64,000 bases of DNA from Nitrospira sp. (GTDB lineage Bacteria; Nitrospirota; Nitrospiria; Nitrospirales; Nitrospiraceae): the NCBI GenBank assembly GCA_024998595.1, contig JACOEK010000002.1:124001-188000 (forward strand), in the 5' to 3' direction. Shown here one piece after another: positions 9,300 to 17,735 of the stretch. How positions within the stretch are numbered: the first letter of the stretch is position 1; every line of letters starts with the position of its first letter. The position numbers and the translations under genes are program-made. The notes under the pieces are model-generated. The model did not search any database and had not been told where the DNA came from. It saw only the letters and a program-made list of their open reading frames with translations.

Positions 9300-10982
9300 T
9301 TACGCCAGTCCGACAATCTCGCCGGACCGGGGATCGATATCGATGCGTTCGCCTGCCGGCTTTTTGGGCAAACCCGGCATGAGTTGAATGCCCGAACAGA
9401 CGGCTGTGAGAAAACCCGCACCGGACAGAATCCGCAATTCCTGGATGGGGACGGTGAACCCCGATGGTCGCCCCTTGAGAGCCGGATCGTGGGAAAGTGA
9501 TAACGGCGTCTTCGCCATACAGATGGGCAACTGCTCGAAGCCCAATCGCGCCGCCAATTCTATGTCCTTTTCCGCCTGAGACGAATACGACACACCGGCC
9601 GCACCGTACATTCTCGTGGCAATGGTCTCGATCTTCCTCTTGATGGGCCAGGTCGCATCATAGAGGGGTATGAACTGTGACCCTTGCGCCGCCACCTTGA
9701 CCACCGCCCGAGCCAGTTCTTCCGCGCCTTTTCCCCCATCGGCCCAATGGGTGGACACGGCGGCCGCCGAAGCACCGGCAGTCAACGCGCGCTCACAGAC
9801 CCATTCCAATTCCTTGGCCGAATCATCCTTGAACGCATTGACGGCCACCACCACCGGCACGCCGTAAGATCGCACATTCGCAATGTGCTGTTCGAGGTTG
9901 GCAAACCCTCTTTCCAATGCTTCGGGATTCACGTCCGTCAACCCTGAGGGAAGCGGTGTCCCTGATTTCACTATCCCGCCTCCCCCATGGAGCTTCAGCG
10001 CACGCAACGTCGCCACAACCACTCCGACATCGGGTCGTAGACCGGATGTGCGGCACTTGATGTTGAAGAACTTCTCCGCGCCTAAATCACTGCCGAATCC
10101 GGCTTCCGTAATCACATAGTCGGCGCAACGTAGCGCCAACTGATCCGAAACCACAGAGCAATTCCCGTGAGCGATGTTGCCGAACGGTCCGGTATGAACG
10201 AACGCAGGTGTGCCTTCCAGAGTCTGGACCAAATTCGGGAGCAATGCATCCTTCAGCAATACGGCCATCGAACCGACACAGCCGAATGCCTCGGCTGTGG
10301 TCATGGCACCGCTCTCTGTCAGGCCAACAAGGATTTTGCCGAGGCGCTGACGAAGATCGGCATGATCAGTGGACAGCGCCAACACCGCCATAATCTCCGA
10401 TGCCTCGGTGATGACAAATTGCCCTGGTCGTGGGCTCGCTTCCGCGCTCAGAACGATGTCACGGAGCGCCCGATCGCTCACACCCAGCGTGCGTGGCCAT
10501 CTGATTGATTTTGGATCCAGCTTGAGCGCATTACCGTGAAAGAGGTGATTATCCACAAACGCCGACAGCAGATTATGGCTGGCCGAAACAGCGTGCGCAT
10601 CGCCGGTGAAATGCAGATTGATATCCTCCATTGGCCAGACCTGAGCTCGCCCCCCGCCTGTCCCTCCCCCTTTGATGCCAAAGACCGGCCCCAGGGAAGG
10701 CTGCCGCAATGTGACAGCAGCGTTGTGGCCCAATCGACAGAGGCCCATGCTCAATCCAACGGAGGTCGTCGTCTTACCCTCGCCAAGCGGCGTGGGATTA
10801 ATGGCCGTGACGAGGATATACCTCCCGAGCGGCCGATTCTTCACCCGCGTAACAAAATGGGGCGCAATCTTAGCCTTGTACCGGCCGAACGGGATGAGAT
10901 CTTCAGACGGGATCCCTAACGCTTGTGCGACTTCGAAAATATGATTGTGCGAGACAGAACGAGCTATTTCCAAGTCGGTCAT
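9300..10982 (-). CDS. fhs: Formate-tetrahydrofolate ligase
   Basis: 560 residues from ATG 10982, chosen for the GAGGAGA just upstream and because the family is about 555 residues long; an in-frame extension to 11057 has no ribosome site. Family blocks are clear: FGRYKAKI, TAINPTPLGEGKTTTSVGL (ATP-binding loop), GIKGGGTGGGRAQV, HFTGDAHAVSASHN and TEAGFGSDLGAEKFFNIKCR. The enzyme makes 10-formyl-THF from formate, ATP and THF in the cytoplasm. A candidate -10 box (TATACT, 11021-11026, - strand) lies upstream, with no good -35. It is convergent with hflC. Confidence 0.97.
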   Translation of the reverse strand: MTDLEIARSVSHNHIFEVAQALGIPSEDLIPFGRYKAKIAPHFVTRVKNRPLGRYILVTAINPTPLGEGKTTTSVGLSMGLCRLGHNAAVTLRQPSLGPVFGIKGGGTGGGRAQVWPMEDINLHFTGDAHAVSASHNLLSAFVDNHLFHGNALKLDPKSIRWPRTLGVSDRALRDIVLSAEASPRPGQFVITEASEIMAVLALSTDHADLRQRLGKILVGLTESGAMTTAEAFGCVGSMAVLLKDALLPNLVQTLEGTPAFVHTGPFGNIAHGNCSVVSDQLALRCADYVITEAGFGSDLGAEKFFNIKCRTSGLRPDVGVVVATLRALKLHGGGGIVKSGTPLPSGLTDVNPEALERGFANLEQHIANVRSYGVPVVVAVNAFKDDSAKELEWVCERALTAGASAAAVSTHWADGGKGAEELARAVVKVAAQGSQFIPLYDATWPIKRKIETIATRMYGAAGVSYSSQAEKDIELAARLGFEQLPICMAKTPLSLSHDPALKGRPSGFTVPIQELRILSGAGFLTAVCSGIQLMPGLPKKPAGERIDIDPRSGEIVGLA

Positions 10983-11178
10983 ATCATGTCTCCTCAAAAG
11001 AACATCGTCAGAGGGCGCGAAGTATAGCACGCACCTCTCCGAATTGATGAAGAACAAAAACCGAATCAGACAGGGTGAGGCAAAGAAGGGGATGAAGCTG
11101 CTACGGGAGAATTGAATCAGGAAATCTTGAAGCTACGAATAGAAGCGCTCAGGAGAAACACTGAGGCAAGTTGAAGAC

Positions 11179-12198
11179 CTAATCAAGAATGAATTTGGTC
11201 GGATCAAGCGCCTGACCGTTCTTCTTGATCATGTAGTGAAGATGTGGGCCGGTCGAAAGGCCGGTGCTCCCTACAAGAGCGACGACATCTCCACGCTTCA
11301 CGCGCTGACCTTCCTTCACCAGGGACTTGGCAAGATGCCCGTACACGGTTTCAATGCCATAGCCGTGATCCAGCTTCACCATGTTACCCATTTTTGAGTC
11401 AAATGCCACGGTGACCACACGGCCAAGGGCGGGGGCTTGAACCGGGGAATTCGCCTGAGCACCGATATCGAGCCCATCGTGCCAGGCCGGCTTCTCCGTA
11501 AATGGCGAAACACGAGGTCCAAAACCTGACGTGACCCAGCCGCGCACAGGCCAAATTGACGGAGTGGAAGCCCACTGGGCTGAGCGCTGCTCGGCAATCT
11601 GGGTCAAACTTTGCAGGGCTTCTTCTTGCTGCGTGGCTTCCCGTACGAGGGAGTCTAAACTTTCACGAACCTGCTGGGTCACCTCTTCAATACTCTCGGT
11701 CGAGAAATCGAGGTCGGATTGATGGTTATCGCGCAATTCCGAAACCTGCTGCCTGGCCTCTGGTCCTGAGGCAGCCGATCCATTTCCTTGAACCGTGCTC
11801 TTCCCATCCGGCAACGGACCATCCTCACCACCCCGTCCATTCGCAAGATCCCCGGCCGGTTTCGCTGTATCGATACCGAGCATCACCCGAAGCCGCTGAT
11901 TGACCTCTCCCATGGCCGAAATTCTCTTCTTTAAATCATCGATTGCGGCAGAAAAGGCGGCAGTTTGCTCCCGTGCACCCATGGCCTCAGCCCGGAAAGC
12001 CGATAATTGCCACACTTCTCCGGTTCGAATCACATAATGGGACACAACGAGCAGATCGGCCACAATCAAAATGGCGGCCAGGATCAAAAGCTTGCGTACG
12101 AATTTACGTGGAAAACTAAACCGTAGCGGCTTGGAGGACGATCCTCGAAAGACCACCACTGTATAGGCATCACTTGTTTCGGCCGTTTGTTGGCTCAT
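11179..12198 (-). CDS. M23-family murein endopeptidase, membrane-anchored
   Basis: 339 residues. There is one N-terminal membrane segment (about 34-54), a coiled-coil middle (about 80-110 and 165-205), and a C-terminal LytM/M23 domain with zinc ligands in HDGLD (H-x3-D) and PHLHYM (H-x-H). This layout is typical of envelope enzymes or activators of cell-wall amidases. GGGGAG precedes the ATG. A good promoter lies at 12252-12280. The gene is followed by about 200 bp without a gene before fhs. Whether it cuts peptidoglycan or only activates another enzyme is not decidable here, though the zinc ligands are intact. Confidence 0.9.
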   Translation of the reverse strand: MSQQTAETSDAYTVVVFRGSSSKPLRFSFPRKFVRKLLILAAILIVADLLVVSHYVIRTGEVWQLSAFRAEAMGAREQTAAFSAAIDDLKKRISAMGEVNQRLRVMLGIDTAKPAGDLANGRGGEDGPLPDGKSTVQGNGSAASGPEARQQVSELRDNHQSDLDFSTESIEEVTQQVRESLDSLVREATQQEEALQSLTQIAEQRSAQWASTPSIWPVRGWVTSGFGPRVSPFTEKPAWHDGLDIGAQANSPVQAPALGRVVTVAFDSKMGNMVKLDHGYGIETVYGHLAKSLVKEGQRVKRGDVVALVGSTGLSTGPHLHYMIKKNGQALDPTKFILD

Positions 12199-12251
12199 AG
12201 GGTGCTCCCCTTCACGGATTCAGCTTCCGAATTACAACCACCGACTTTTGC

Positions 12252-12280
12252 AGTGTACCCATCTCAAGCTCGATGGTCAA
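12252..12280 (-). promoter_or_regulatory. Sigma-70 type promoter for the M23 peptidase gene
   Basis: Read on the - strand, TTGACC (12280-12275), a 17 bp spacer and TACACT (12257-12252). The predicted transcript start is near 12245, giving a leader of about 47 nt that contains the GGGGAG ribosome site. Confidence 0.65.
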
Positions 12281-12315
12281 CCCTTTGTTTTCAAAAAATT
12301 GCATATTAGAATCAA

Positions 12316-12645
12316 CTACTTAGAAGTCTCACTCCTGATCCAGTTCAGGTAGGGGACCGAGCCTGCTACGACCGGCAACGCGATAATTTCCGGGACGGAA
12401 TAGCTGTGGTGTTGCCGAATGACCGCTTCAAGCTCCGAATAACGCTGCAGGGTCGTTTTGATGATCATCAGGCATTCGTTCTCGACGTTGATCTTGTTGT
12501 CCCATCGAAAAATTGAATGCATCCCATTCAGCACATTGGCGCAAGCCGCAAGTCGGGATTCGACGATTATCCGTCCAATCTTCTCGGCTTCTTCATAGGA
12601 GGCGGTGGTGACCAACACCACGACCTCCGAATCTTGCGCGTTCAC
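12316..12645 (-). CDS. cutA: CutA-like divalent-cation tolerance protein
   Basis: 109 residues if GTG 12645 is the start, matching the usual CutA length of about 105-115; GGTGGAG lies immediately upstream. The open frame runs on to 12696 but that part has no ribosome site. CutA features are the first strand VVVLVTTASYEEAEKIGR, then LAACANVL, the FRWDNKI segment and the C-terminal HHSYSVPEIIALPV...YLNWI. CutA is a small trimeric protein long associated with copper/divalent cation tolerance, with molecular role still unclear. The 350 bp between it and the rhodanese gene hold no gene; a promoter for the latter is there. Confidence 0.88.
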   Translation of the reverse strand: MNAQDSEVVVLVTTASYEEAEKIGRIIVESRLAACANVLNGMHSIFRWDNKINVENECLMIIKTTLQRYSELEAVIRQHHSYSVPEIIALPVVAGSVPYLNWIRSETSK

Positions 12646-12935
12646 ATCTCCACCATGCTTAAGCAAATTGCATGCCCGTGCCTGCCACAAACCCACTCGA
12701 AGACCATGAAAATCAATGTCTTACATGTGATCTCGCCCTATTTTGCCAAACAATTTCCCCACTAGTCTAGGCAGGATTTGCACACATGAACAAAAAACGG
12801 CCATGCTGACGATGCAGGATTTTCCCCACTCTCACGCTCGGAACCAACTCTCCTGTTTCGCTTGTGCCACTGCTCTCCTTCGGACTGAAGCCTGCCGAAC
12901 TTGAGACATTTTCCCCCAGCCCTACGCGGCCAGGG

Positions 12936-12964
12936 TTGACACCCATTTTCTGGCTCCTTATGAT
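12936..12964 (+). promoter_or_regulatory. Near-consensus sigma-70 promoter upstream of the rhodanese gene
   Basis: TTGACA (12936-12941), spacer of exactly 17 bp, TATGAT (12959-12964). It is one of the two best matches to the consensus in the window. The predicted start near 12971 leaves a leader of about 26 nt containing GGAGG before ATG 12997. Confidence 0.8.
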
Positions 12965-12996
12965 CCGATCATCTCAGTACAGATGGAGGTACGTTG

Positions 12997-13317
12997 ATGA
13001 GCTTTACAATTACGCCTACAGAACTCAAGTCGAGGTTGGATAAAGGGGACAAGCTTGTGCTCGTAGATGTTCGCGAGCCGTGGGAATACGCCATTGCCAA
13101 GCTGGAAGGTTCAGTCCTGGTGCCGCTGGCAACGCTTCAGCAATCCCTGGGGAAATTGGACCGTAACGCTGAAATTGTCGCGGTGTGCCACCATGGGATG
13201 AGAAGCGCAGATGCGACGGGATTTCTGCTACAGCAAGGGTTTGGAAACGTGAAAAACCTCATCGGGGGCATCGATGCCTGGTCTACACAGGTAGACTCGT
13301 CCGTCCCCCGCTATTAG
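12997..13317 (+). CDS. Single-domain rhodanese-like sulfurtransferase
   Basis: 106 residues; ATG 12997 is chosen over TTG 12994 because GATGGAGGT ends 7 nt before it. It is a single rhodanese fold: VDVREPWEYAIAKLEGSVLVPL at the start, then the active-site loop CHHGMRS with the catalytic Cys, then NLIGGIDAW. Such proteins carry sulfane sulfur for thiosulfate/persulfide chemistry or tRNA thiolation; the donor is unknown. It is driven by its own strong promoter and is convergent with the epimerase gene 9 bp away. Confidence 0.93.
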   Translation: MSFTITPTELKSRLDKGDKLVLVDVREPWEYAIAKLEGSVLVPLATLQQSLGKLDRNAEIVAVCHHGMRSADATGFLLQQGFGNVKNLIGGIDAWSTQVDSSVPRY

Positions 13318-13326
13318 CTGAGGGGA

Positions 13327-14250
13327 CTAGCCAAGTCCGTCTCGAAAATATTCTACCGTTCGCCGCAATCCCTCCCGCAAGTCGACCTTCGGCTCCCAGC
13401 CAAGCGTGCGCTGGAGCTTTGTGCAGTCAATGACGCTCCTCGCCTGCTCGCCTCGTTTTGCCGGACCATGCACTTCCTTGAATTCAACCTTGGTCAGATC
13501 CACGACGATTCGGAATAGGTCACTCACCGACGTCTCAATGCCGGTACCCACATTGTACACACCCTCAACCTGAGGACCCATCGCCATCAAATTTGCCTCG
13601 ACGACGTCCTCGACGAAGACAAAGTCACGGGTCTGGCGACCATTCCCGTTCACCACGGCTTGCTCCCCGCGCAACATTTTCTGAATGAAAATGGCTACAA
13701 CACCCGCTTCTCCTTCAGGATCCTGGCGAGGCCCATAGACATTCGCATACCGCAAACTCACCACCTGAATGCCGCTCATCCGATGGTAGTACGAAAGGTA
13801 ATGCTCGCCGCACAATTTGCTGATCCCATAGGGAGAAAGTGGCTGAGTGACATGTGTTTCCGGTGCAGGAAAGGTCAGTTGTTCTCCATAAATCGCCCCC
13901 CCGGATGATGAAAAAATGACCTTTCGCGCACCATGCTTGGATGCTTGCTCCAAGACGTTCAACGTCCCCAGCACATTGACCTGGGCGTCGAACAGAGGAT
14001 CTTCGACTGAACGTCGAACGTTCATCTGTGCCGCCAGGTGAAACACCACCGACGGGCGCTCATTGCGGAACACCCGCTCCAGTTTCGGATTCTCGATGTC
14101 CAATTTGTAGAATTGCGCCGCCTTGGGCACGTTTTTTCGCTTACCCGTTACGAGATTGTCGACCACCACGACGTCATGCCCCTCTTGGAGCAGTCGATCC
14201 ACGACATGTGATCCGATAAATCCAGCCCCTCCGGTAACCAAGACTTTCAT
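13327..14250 (-). CDS. NAD-dependent sugar-nucleotide epimerase (GalE-like extended SDR)
   Basis: 307 residues from ATG 14250 (GAGGAT upstream); the in-frame extension to 14280 is not supported. The N-terminus MKVLVTGGAGFIGSHV is the NAD-binding Rossmann loop. Catalytic SDR residues are in SSSGGAIYG and SPYGISK (Tyr-x3-Lys). RYANVYGPRQDP and GNGRQTRDFVFVEDVV are typical of UDP-glucose/UDP-N-acetylglucosamine 4-epimerases and relatives. It probably supplies a nucleotide sugar for surface polysaccharide. The precise substrate cannot be assigned, and no polysaccharide genes adjoin it. Confidence 0.88.
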   Translation of the reverse strand: MKVLVTGGAGFIGSHVVDRLLQEGHDVVVVDNLVTGKRKNVPKAAQFYKLDIENPKLERVFRNERPSVVFHLAAQMNVRRSVEDPLFDAQVNVLGTLNVLEQASKHGARKVIFSSSGGAIYGEQLTFPAPETHVTQPLSPYGISKLCGEHYLSYYHRMSGIQVVSLRYANVYGPRQDPEGEAGVVAIFIQKMLRGEQAVVNGNGRQTRDFVFVEDVVEANLMAMGPQVEGVYNVGTGIETSVSDLFRIVVDLTKVEFKEVHGPAKRGEQARSVIDCTKLQRTLGWEPKVDLREGLRRTVEYFRDGLG

Positions 14251-14418
14251 ACGTATCCTCGCCTCTCCTTCATCAACCATACTCCCAGCAGCTCAACTAC
14301 CTCGTCGAAACTCAGCCTACACCTTCTGCCTGCTTCCTCAAAGCGTTTTCGTCCTGCCCCAGTGACGACAATCCATATGGTCCTGACTGCCATCCAACGG
14401 GTGCCACCAGAGCCAGAA

Positions 14419-15174
14419 TTACACCTTCCGTCGAAACCATGCGAGAAATTCTCGGTTGCCTTTGCGGCCTTCGATCGGAGATTCCATACGACCGGCGAAC
14501 TCCAACCCGAGCTGCACGGCACAAGCCACCACTTTTTCAACTGTTGCCTCACGCAACCCGTCATCCCGTACAATCCCTCCCCGCCCGACGAGCCCCTTCC
14601 CCACCTCAAACTGCGGCTTGATCAGCGTGATGATAGAACCGGCCGCGGCGAGAAACGAGACAACCGCGGGTAGGACGAGCGTGAGAGAAATGAACGAGAC
14701 GTCGATCACGATCAAATCGATCGGCTCAGCGATCTTGCCGGGATCAAGGTACCGGATGTTGGTCCGCTCCATAAGGACCACCCGCGGGTCCTGTCGAAGC
14801 CGCCACTCAAACTGACCATACCCCACATCCACCGCATACACGCGGGTCGCGCCTCGCTGCAGCAGACAATCGGTAAAACCTCCCGTCGAACATCCCACAT
14901 CGAAACAGACCATCCCGCTTGGATCGACCTGAAATTGATCCAGCGCGCCGGCCAGCTTTTCTCCTCCCCGTCCCACATAGGGAGAACCCGCCCCTGTCAC
15001 TTCCACCAACGCACCCGGCATGGTAGGTTTCGCCGCCTTGTCGGTAACGATTCCATCCACACGGACAAGACCGGCCAGGATCAGTCTGGCCGCGTCTTCT
15101 CGACTGGCGACGAGACCACGACGGACGAGCGCAAGATCAAGCCGTTCCCGTTGTGGGCGAATTTTCTGGGTCAT
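14419..15174 (-). CDS. tlyA: TlyA-family rRNA 2'-O-methyltransferase
   Basis: 251 residues. An N-terminal S4 RNA-binding domain (about 8-65: RLDLALVRRGLVASREDAARLI) is followed by an FtsJ-like methyltransferase domain with motif I VCFDVGCSTGGFTDCLLQRGA and DLIVIDVSFISL. TlyA enzymes methylate cytidines of 16S and/or 23S rRNA; the older name hemolysin A is misleading. It is the last gene of the zapB-to-tlyA run, 68 bp after xseB. About 170 bp without a gene follow it before the epimerase start. Confidence 0.93.
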   Translation of the reverse strand: MTQKIRPQRERLDLALVRRGLVASREDAARLILAGLVRVDGIVTDKAAKPTMPGALVEVTGAGSPYVGRGGEKLAGALDQFQVDPSGMVCFDVGCSTGGFTDCLLQRGATRVYAVDVGYGQFEWRLRQDPRVVLMERTNIRYLDPGKIAEPIDLIVIDVSFISLTLVLPAVVSFLAAAGSIITLIKPQFEVGKGLVGRGGIVRDDGLREATVEKVVACAVQLGLEFAGRMESPIEGRKGNREFLAWFRRKV

Positions 15175-15242
15175 AATGTGAAAGGAGGCGTGATGACGAT
15201 GAAGGCTGCAGGCCGCACGGTAGCCCGCGATGTCTCAGACGG

Positions 15243-15491
15243 CTACGGTGAGGTCTCCGGCTCATCCTCACCGGGAGAAAACGCTTGAATGCGCTTTTTC
15301 CCGTCTTTCTCCTGCACCAAAATCTCCACCTTCCGTTCGGCGTCCTCCAGCATCTTGAGACAGGTTTTGGACAACCGAATCCCTTCCTCGAAAATCTTCA
15401 GCGAATCGTCGAGCGGAAGATCTCCCTTTTCAAGTTCGGCGACGATCGTTTCCAATCTCGCCATCGCGTATTCGAATTTCACGGCTGCCAC
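15243..15491 (-). CDS. xseB: Exodeoxyribonuclease VII small subunit
   Basis: 82 residues if GTG 15491 is used, which places AAAGGGAG 5 nt upstream; GTG 15497 is the alternative. The core FEYAMARLETIVAELEKGDLPLDDSLKIFEEG is the diagnostic XseB helix pair, followed by KTCLKMLEDAERKVEIL. The C-terminal tail is acidic. It is the regulatory partner of XseA in the single-strand-specific nuclease ExoVII. It lies 58 bp downstream of xseA and is transcribed with it. Confidence 0.95.
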   Translation of the reverse strand: MAAVKFEYAMARLETIVAELEKGDLPLDDSLKIFEEGIRLSKTCLKMLEDAERKVEILVQEKDGKKRIQAFSPGEDEPETSP

Positions 15492-15549
15492 AACCACTCC
15501 CTTTGCTTATCCAGCGACCGAAACATTATTGCCTGCGTCCCCGGTCGGG

Positions 15550-16908
15550 TCAAGATATCGACTCGGACACGACCTTGTCGACCTGACAGACCAATTGTCC
15601 TTCACCAAGTGTGACCTGAACGGCCTCCCCCACCGCCACATCGGACGCTCGCCGCACGATCCTCCCGTCCGAAACGGTATGAACGATGCTGAACCCGCGC
15701 TGTAAAATGGCTAAGGGGCTGAGAGCATCGAGCGCGGCCATCTGCATCGCAACCGATTGCCGTTTGGAAACGAGCCCGCGGCGCGCTTCCTGCTCCAAAC
15801 GCTTATATAACTGGGGGATGACCACCAGTGACCGCTGGATCAGACTGCGCGGCCCCTGCGCGAGCAAAACGTGCCGGCGTTCCACCATTTCACGATGCAG
15901 CGCCGTGAGCTGTTCGGTAAAGGCGCGCGTTAATCCATCCCAGAGCTCATCAAGCCGCTGGGCCTGAGTCTGAATCCGAAAGCGCGTTTCGCCCAAGACG
16001 CTGAGCGATCGTTCAAACCGGTGCCGCTGCATTTGCAGCAGGGTGTCCACGATTCGTCGCAGACGACGGTCCAGTTCATCCAGGCGTTCCATGATCTCAT
16101 CCAGCACAGGCACTACCGCTTCCGCTGCCGCAGAGGGCGTGGGGGCACGATGGTCCGCCGCAAAATCCGAGAGCGTCACATCGATTTCATGCCCCACGGC
16201 GGAAACCACCGGTACCCTGGACCGGGCAATGGCACGAACCACCGCTTCTTCATTAAACGCCCACAAATCTTCCGAGGCGCCGCCGCCACGTCCGACTATC
16301 AGCACCTCCACCTGGGGCAGTTCACTCAACGCGCCAATCGCCCCCGCGATACGCTCGCCGGCGCCCTCCCCCTGAACCGGAACAGGGGCGATGAGAATAT
16401 TGGCGACGGGGCAACGGCGGCGAAGCACCGCTACAATATCGCGGATCGCCGCCCCGGTCAGCGAGGTGACCACGCCTACTGTCCCAGGAAACCACGGCAA
16501 TTTCCGTTTTCGCGCTTCATCGAACAACCCCTCCTCGGACAACCGCGCCTTGAGCTGCTCGAATGCCAACTGAAATGCGCCTACGCCCTTGGGCTCGAGC
16601 GAGTCGACGATCAACTGATACTCGCCGCGCGGTTCGTACACAGAGATGCGTCCGCGCGCAATCACGGTCAGGCCTTCCTGCAGGGCAAACCGCAGCCGTA
16701 AGGCTCCGGACCGAAACAATACCCCTCGAAGCTGGCTCTGGGGATCCTTGAGCGTGAAATAGAAATGACCGGAGGACGGCGCGCGAAGATTCGAGATCTC
16801 GCCCTCGATCCAGATATCCTGAAATTGATCTTCCAGGGAATTCCGGATGAGCCGCGTCACATCGGACACGGAAAGCAGCAACGGCAGCGCAAGGTTGTGC
16901 CCGGTCAT
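15550..16908 (-). CDS. xseA: Exodeoxyribonuclease VII large subunit
   Basis: 452 residues, normal for the family. An N-terminal OB-fold (about 10-105; SNLRAPSSGHFYFTLKD) precedes the catalytic core with VGVVTSLTGAAIRDI, LIVGRGGGASEDLWAFNEE and AVGHEIDVTLSDFAADHRAPTPSAAAE, then a long helical arm. With XseB it degrades single-stranded DNA from both ends to oligonucleotides, in repair and recombination. It starts 37 bp after ymdB ends. Confidence 0.97.
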   Translation of the reverse strand: MTGHNLALPLLLSVSDVTRLIRNSLEDQFQDIWIEGEISNLRAPSSGHFYFTLKDPQSQLRGVLFRSGALRLRFALQEGLTVIARGRISVYEPRGEYQLIVDSLEPKGVGAFQLAFEQLKARLSEEGLFDEARKRKLPWFPGTVGVVTSLTGAAIRDIVAVLRRRCPVANILIAPVPVQGEGAGERIAGAIGALSELPQVEVLIVGRGGGASEDLWAFNEEAVVRAIARSRVPVVSAVGHEIDVTLSDFAADHRAPTPSAAAEAVVPVLDEIMERLDELDRRLRRIVDTLLQMQRHRFERSLSVLGETRFRIQTQAQRLDELWDGLTRAFTEQLTALHREMVERRHVLLAQGPRSLIQRSLVVIPQLYKRLEQEARRGLVSKRQSVAMQMAALDALSPLAILQRGFSIVHTVSDGRIVRRASDVAVGEAVQVTLGEGQLVCQVDKVVSESIS

Positions 16909-16945
16909 GTCTCACCGAGCGGAAGGGAATGAGTCCGGAAACAGG

Positions 16946-17725
16946 TCAATCCATCACTCGGATACGTTCGATCGACACCGCTTTGCCAAGTGTGGCATCC
17001 AGGTCAATGAGGACCGCGCAGAACACCGTCGGTCCCGAGGCCACCTCAAATCGGCGCGGCATCCCCGTGAGAAACTTTTCAATGGCCAGCTCTTTTTTGA
17101 TTCCGATCACCGAATGCAAGGGACCGGTCATGCCAATGTCGGTGATGTAGGCCGTTCCCTTGGGAAGAATTTGCTCATCCGCCGTTTGCACGTGGGTGTG
17201 AGTGCCCGCCACGACCGTGACCAATCCATCGAGATAGTGCCCCATCGCCATCTTTTCCGAAGATGCTTCGGCATGCATATCGACCACGATGGCGGAGACC
17301 TGCGTCTTGAGCCGCTCAACCTCGCGCTTTGCGACCTGGAATGGGCAATCGATGATGGGCATGAACGCTCGTCCCATCAAATGCAGCACACCCAACGATT
17401 CCCCACCAGGCGTGGTAAACACATAACTGCCTCGGCCGGGCACTCCGGCAGGATAATTCGCGGGACGCAAAAGCCGCGGTTCGCGAGGAAACACGTCCAG
17501 AATTTCCTTTTTATCCCACGCGTGGTTCCCCGTGGTGATGACCGACACTCCAAGGTCAAAGAGATCGTCCACCAGATCAGGTGTAATACCGAATCCACCG
17601 GCCACATTCTCGCCGTTGCCGACCACGACGTCGATAGAATGGTTGGCAATAAGCTTCGGCAGGAGGCGAGCCACGGACCGTCGTCCAGGCTCGCCCATGA
17701 TGTCTCCGATCATCAGTACTTTCAT
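16946..17725 (-). CDS. ymdB: YmdB-family metallophosphoesterase (2',3'-cyclic nucleotide phosphodiesterase type)
   Basis: 259 residues with the TIGR00282 signature. Metal ligands appear in MIGDIMGEPGR, NGENVAGGFG, ITTGNHAWDKKE and GTHTHVQTADE. The Bacillus protein hydrolyses 2',3'-cAMP and affects RNA decay and multicellular behaviour. Its start lies 10 bp after the rny stop codon, and the ribosome site is weak, so translation is likely coupled to rny, the common gene pair in many phyla. Confidence 0.95.
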   Translation of the reverse strand: MKVLMIGDIMGEPGRRSVARLLPKLIANHSIDVVVGNGENVAGGFGITPDLVDDLFDLGVSVITTGNHAWDKKEILDVFPREPRLLRPANYPAGVPGRGSYVFTTPGGESLGVLHLMGRAFMPIIDCPFQVAKREVERLKTQVSAIVVDMHAEASSEKMAMGHYLDGLVTVVAGTHTHVQTADEQILPKGTAYITDIGMTGPLHSVIGIKKELAIEKFLTGMPRRFEVASGPTVFCAVLIDLDATLGKAVSIERIRVMD

Positions 17726-17735
17726 AACCAGTCAC

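Noticed and set aside
10983-11178. Gap between fhs and the M23 gene, checked for small RNA or a gene
   Set aside because: Only a -10-like TATACT for fhs is seen; nothing else can be supported.
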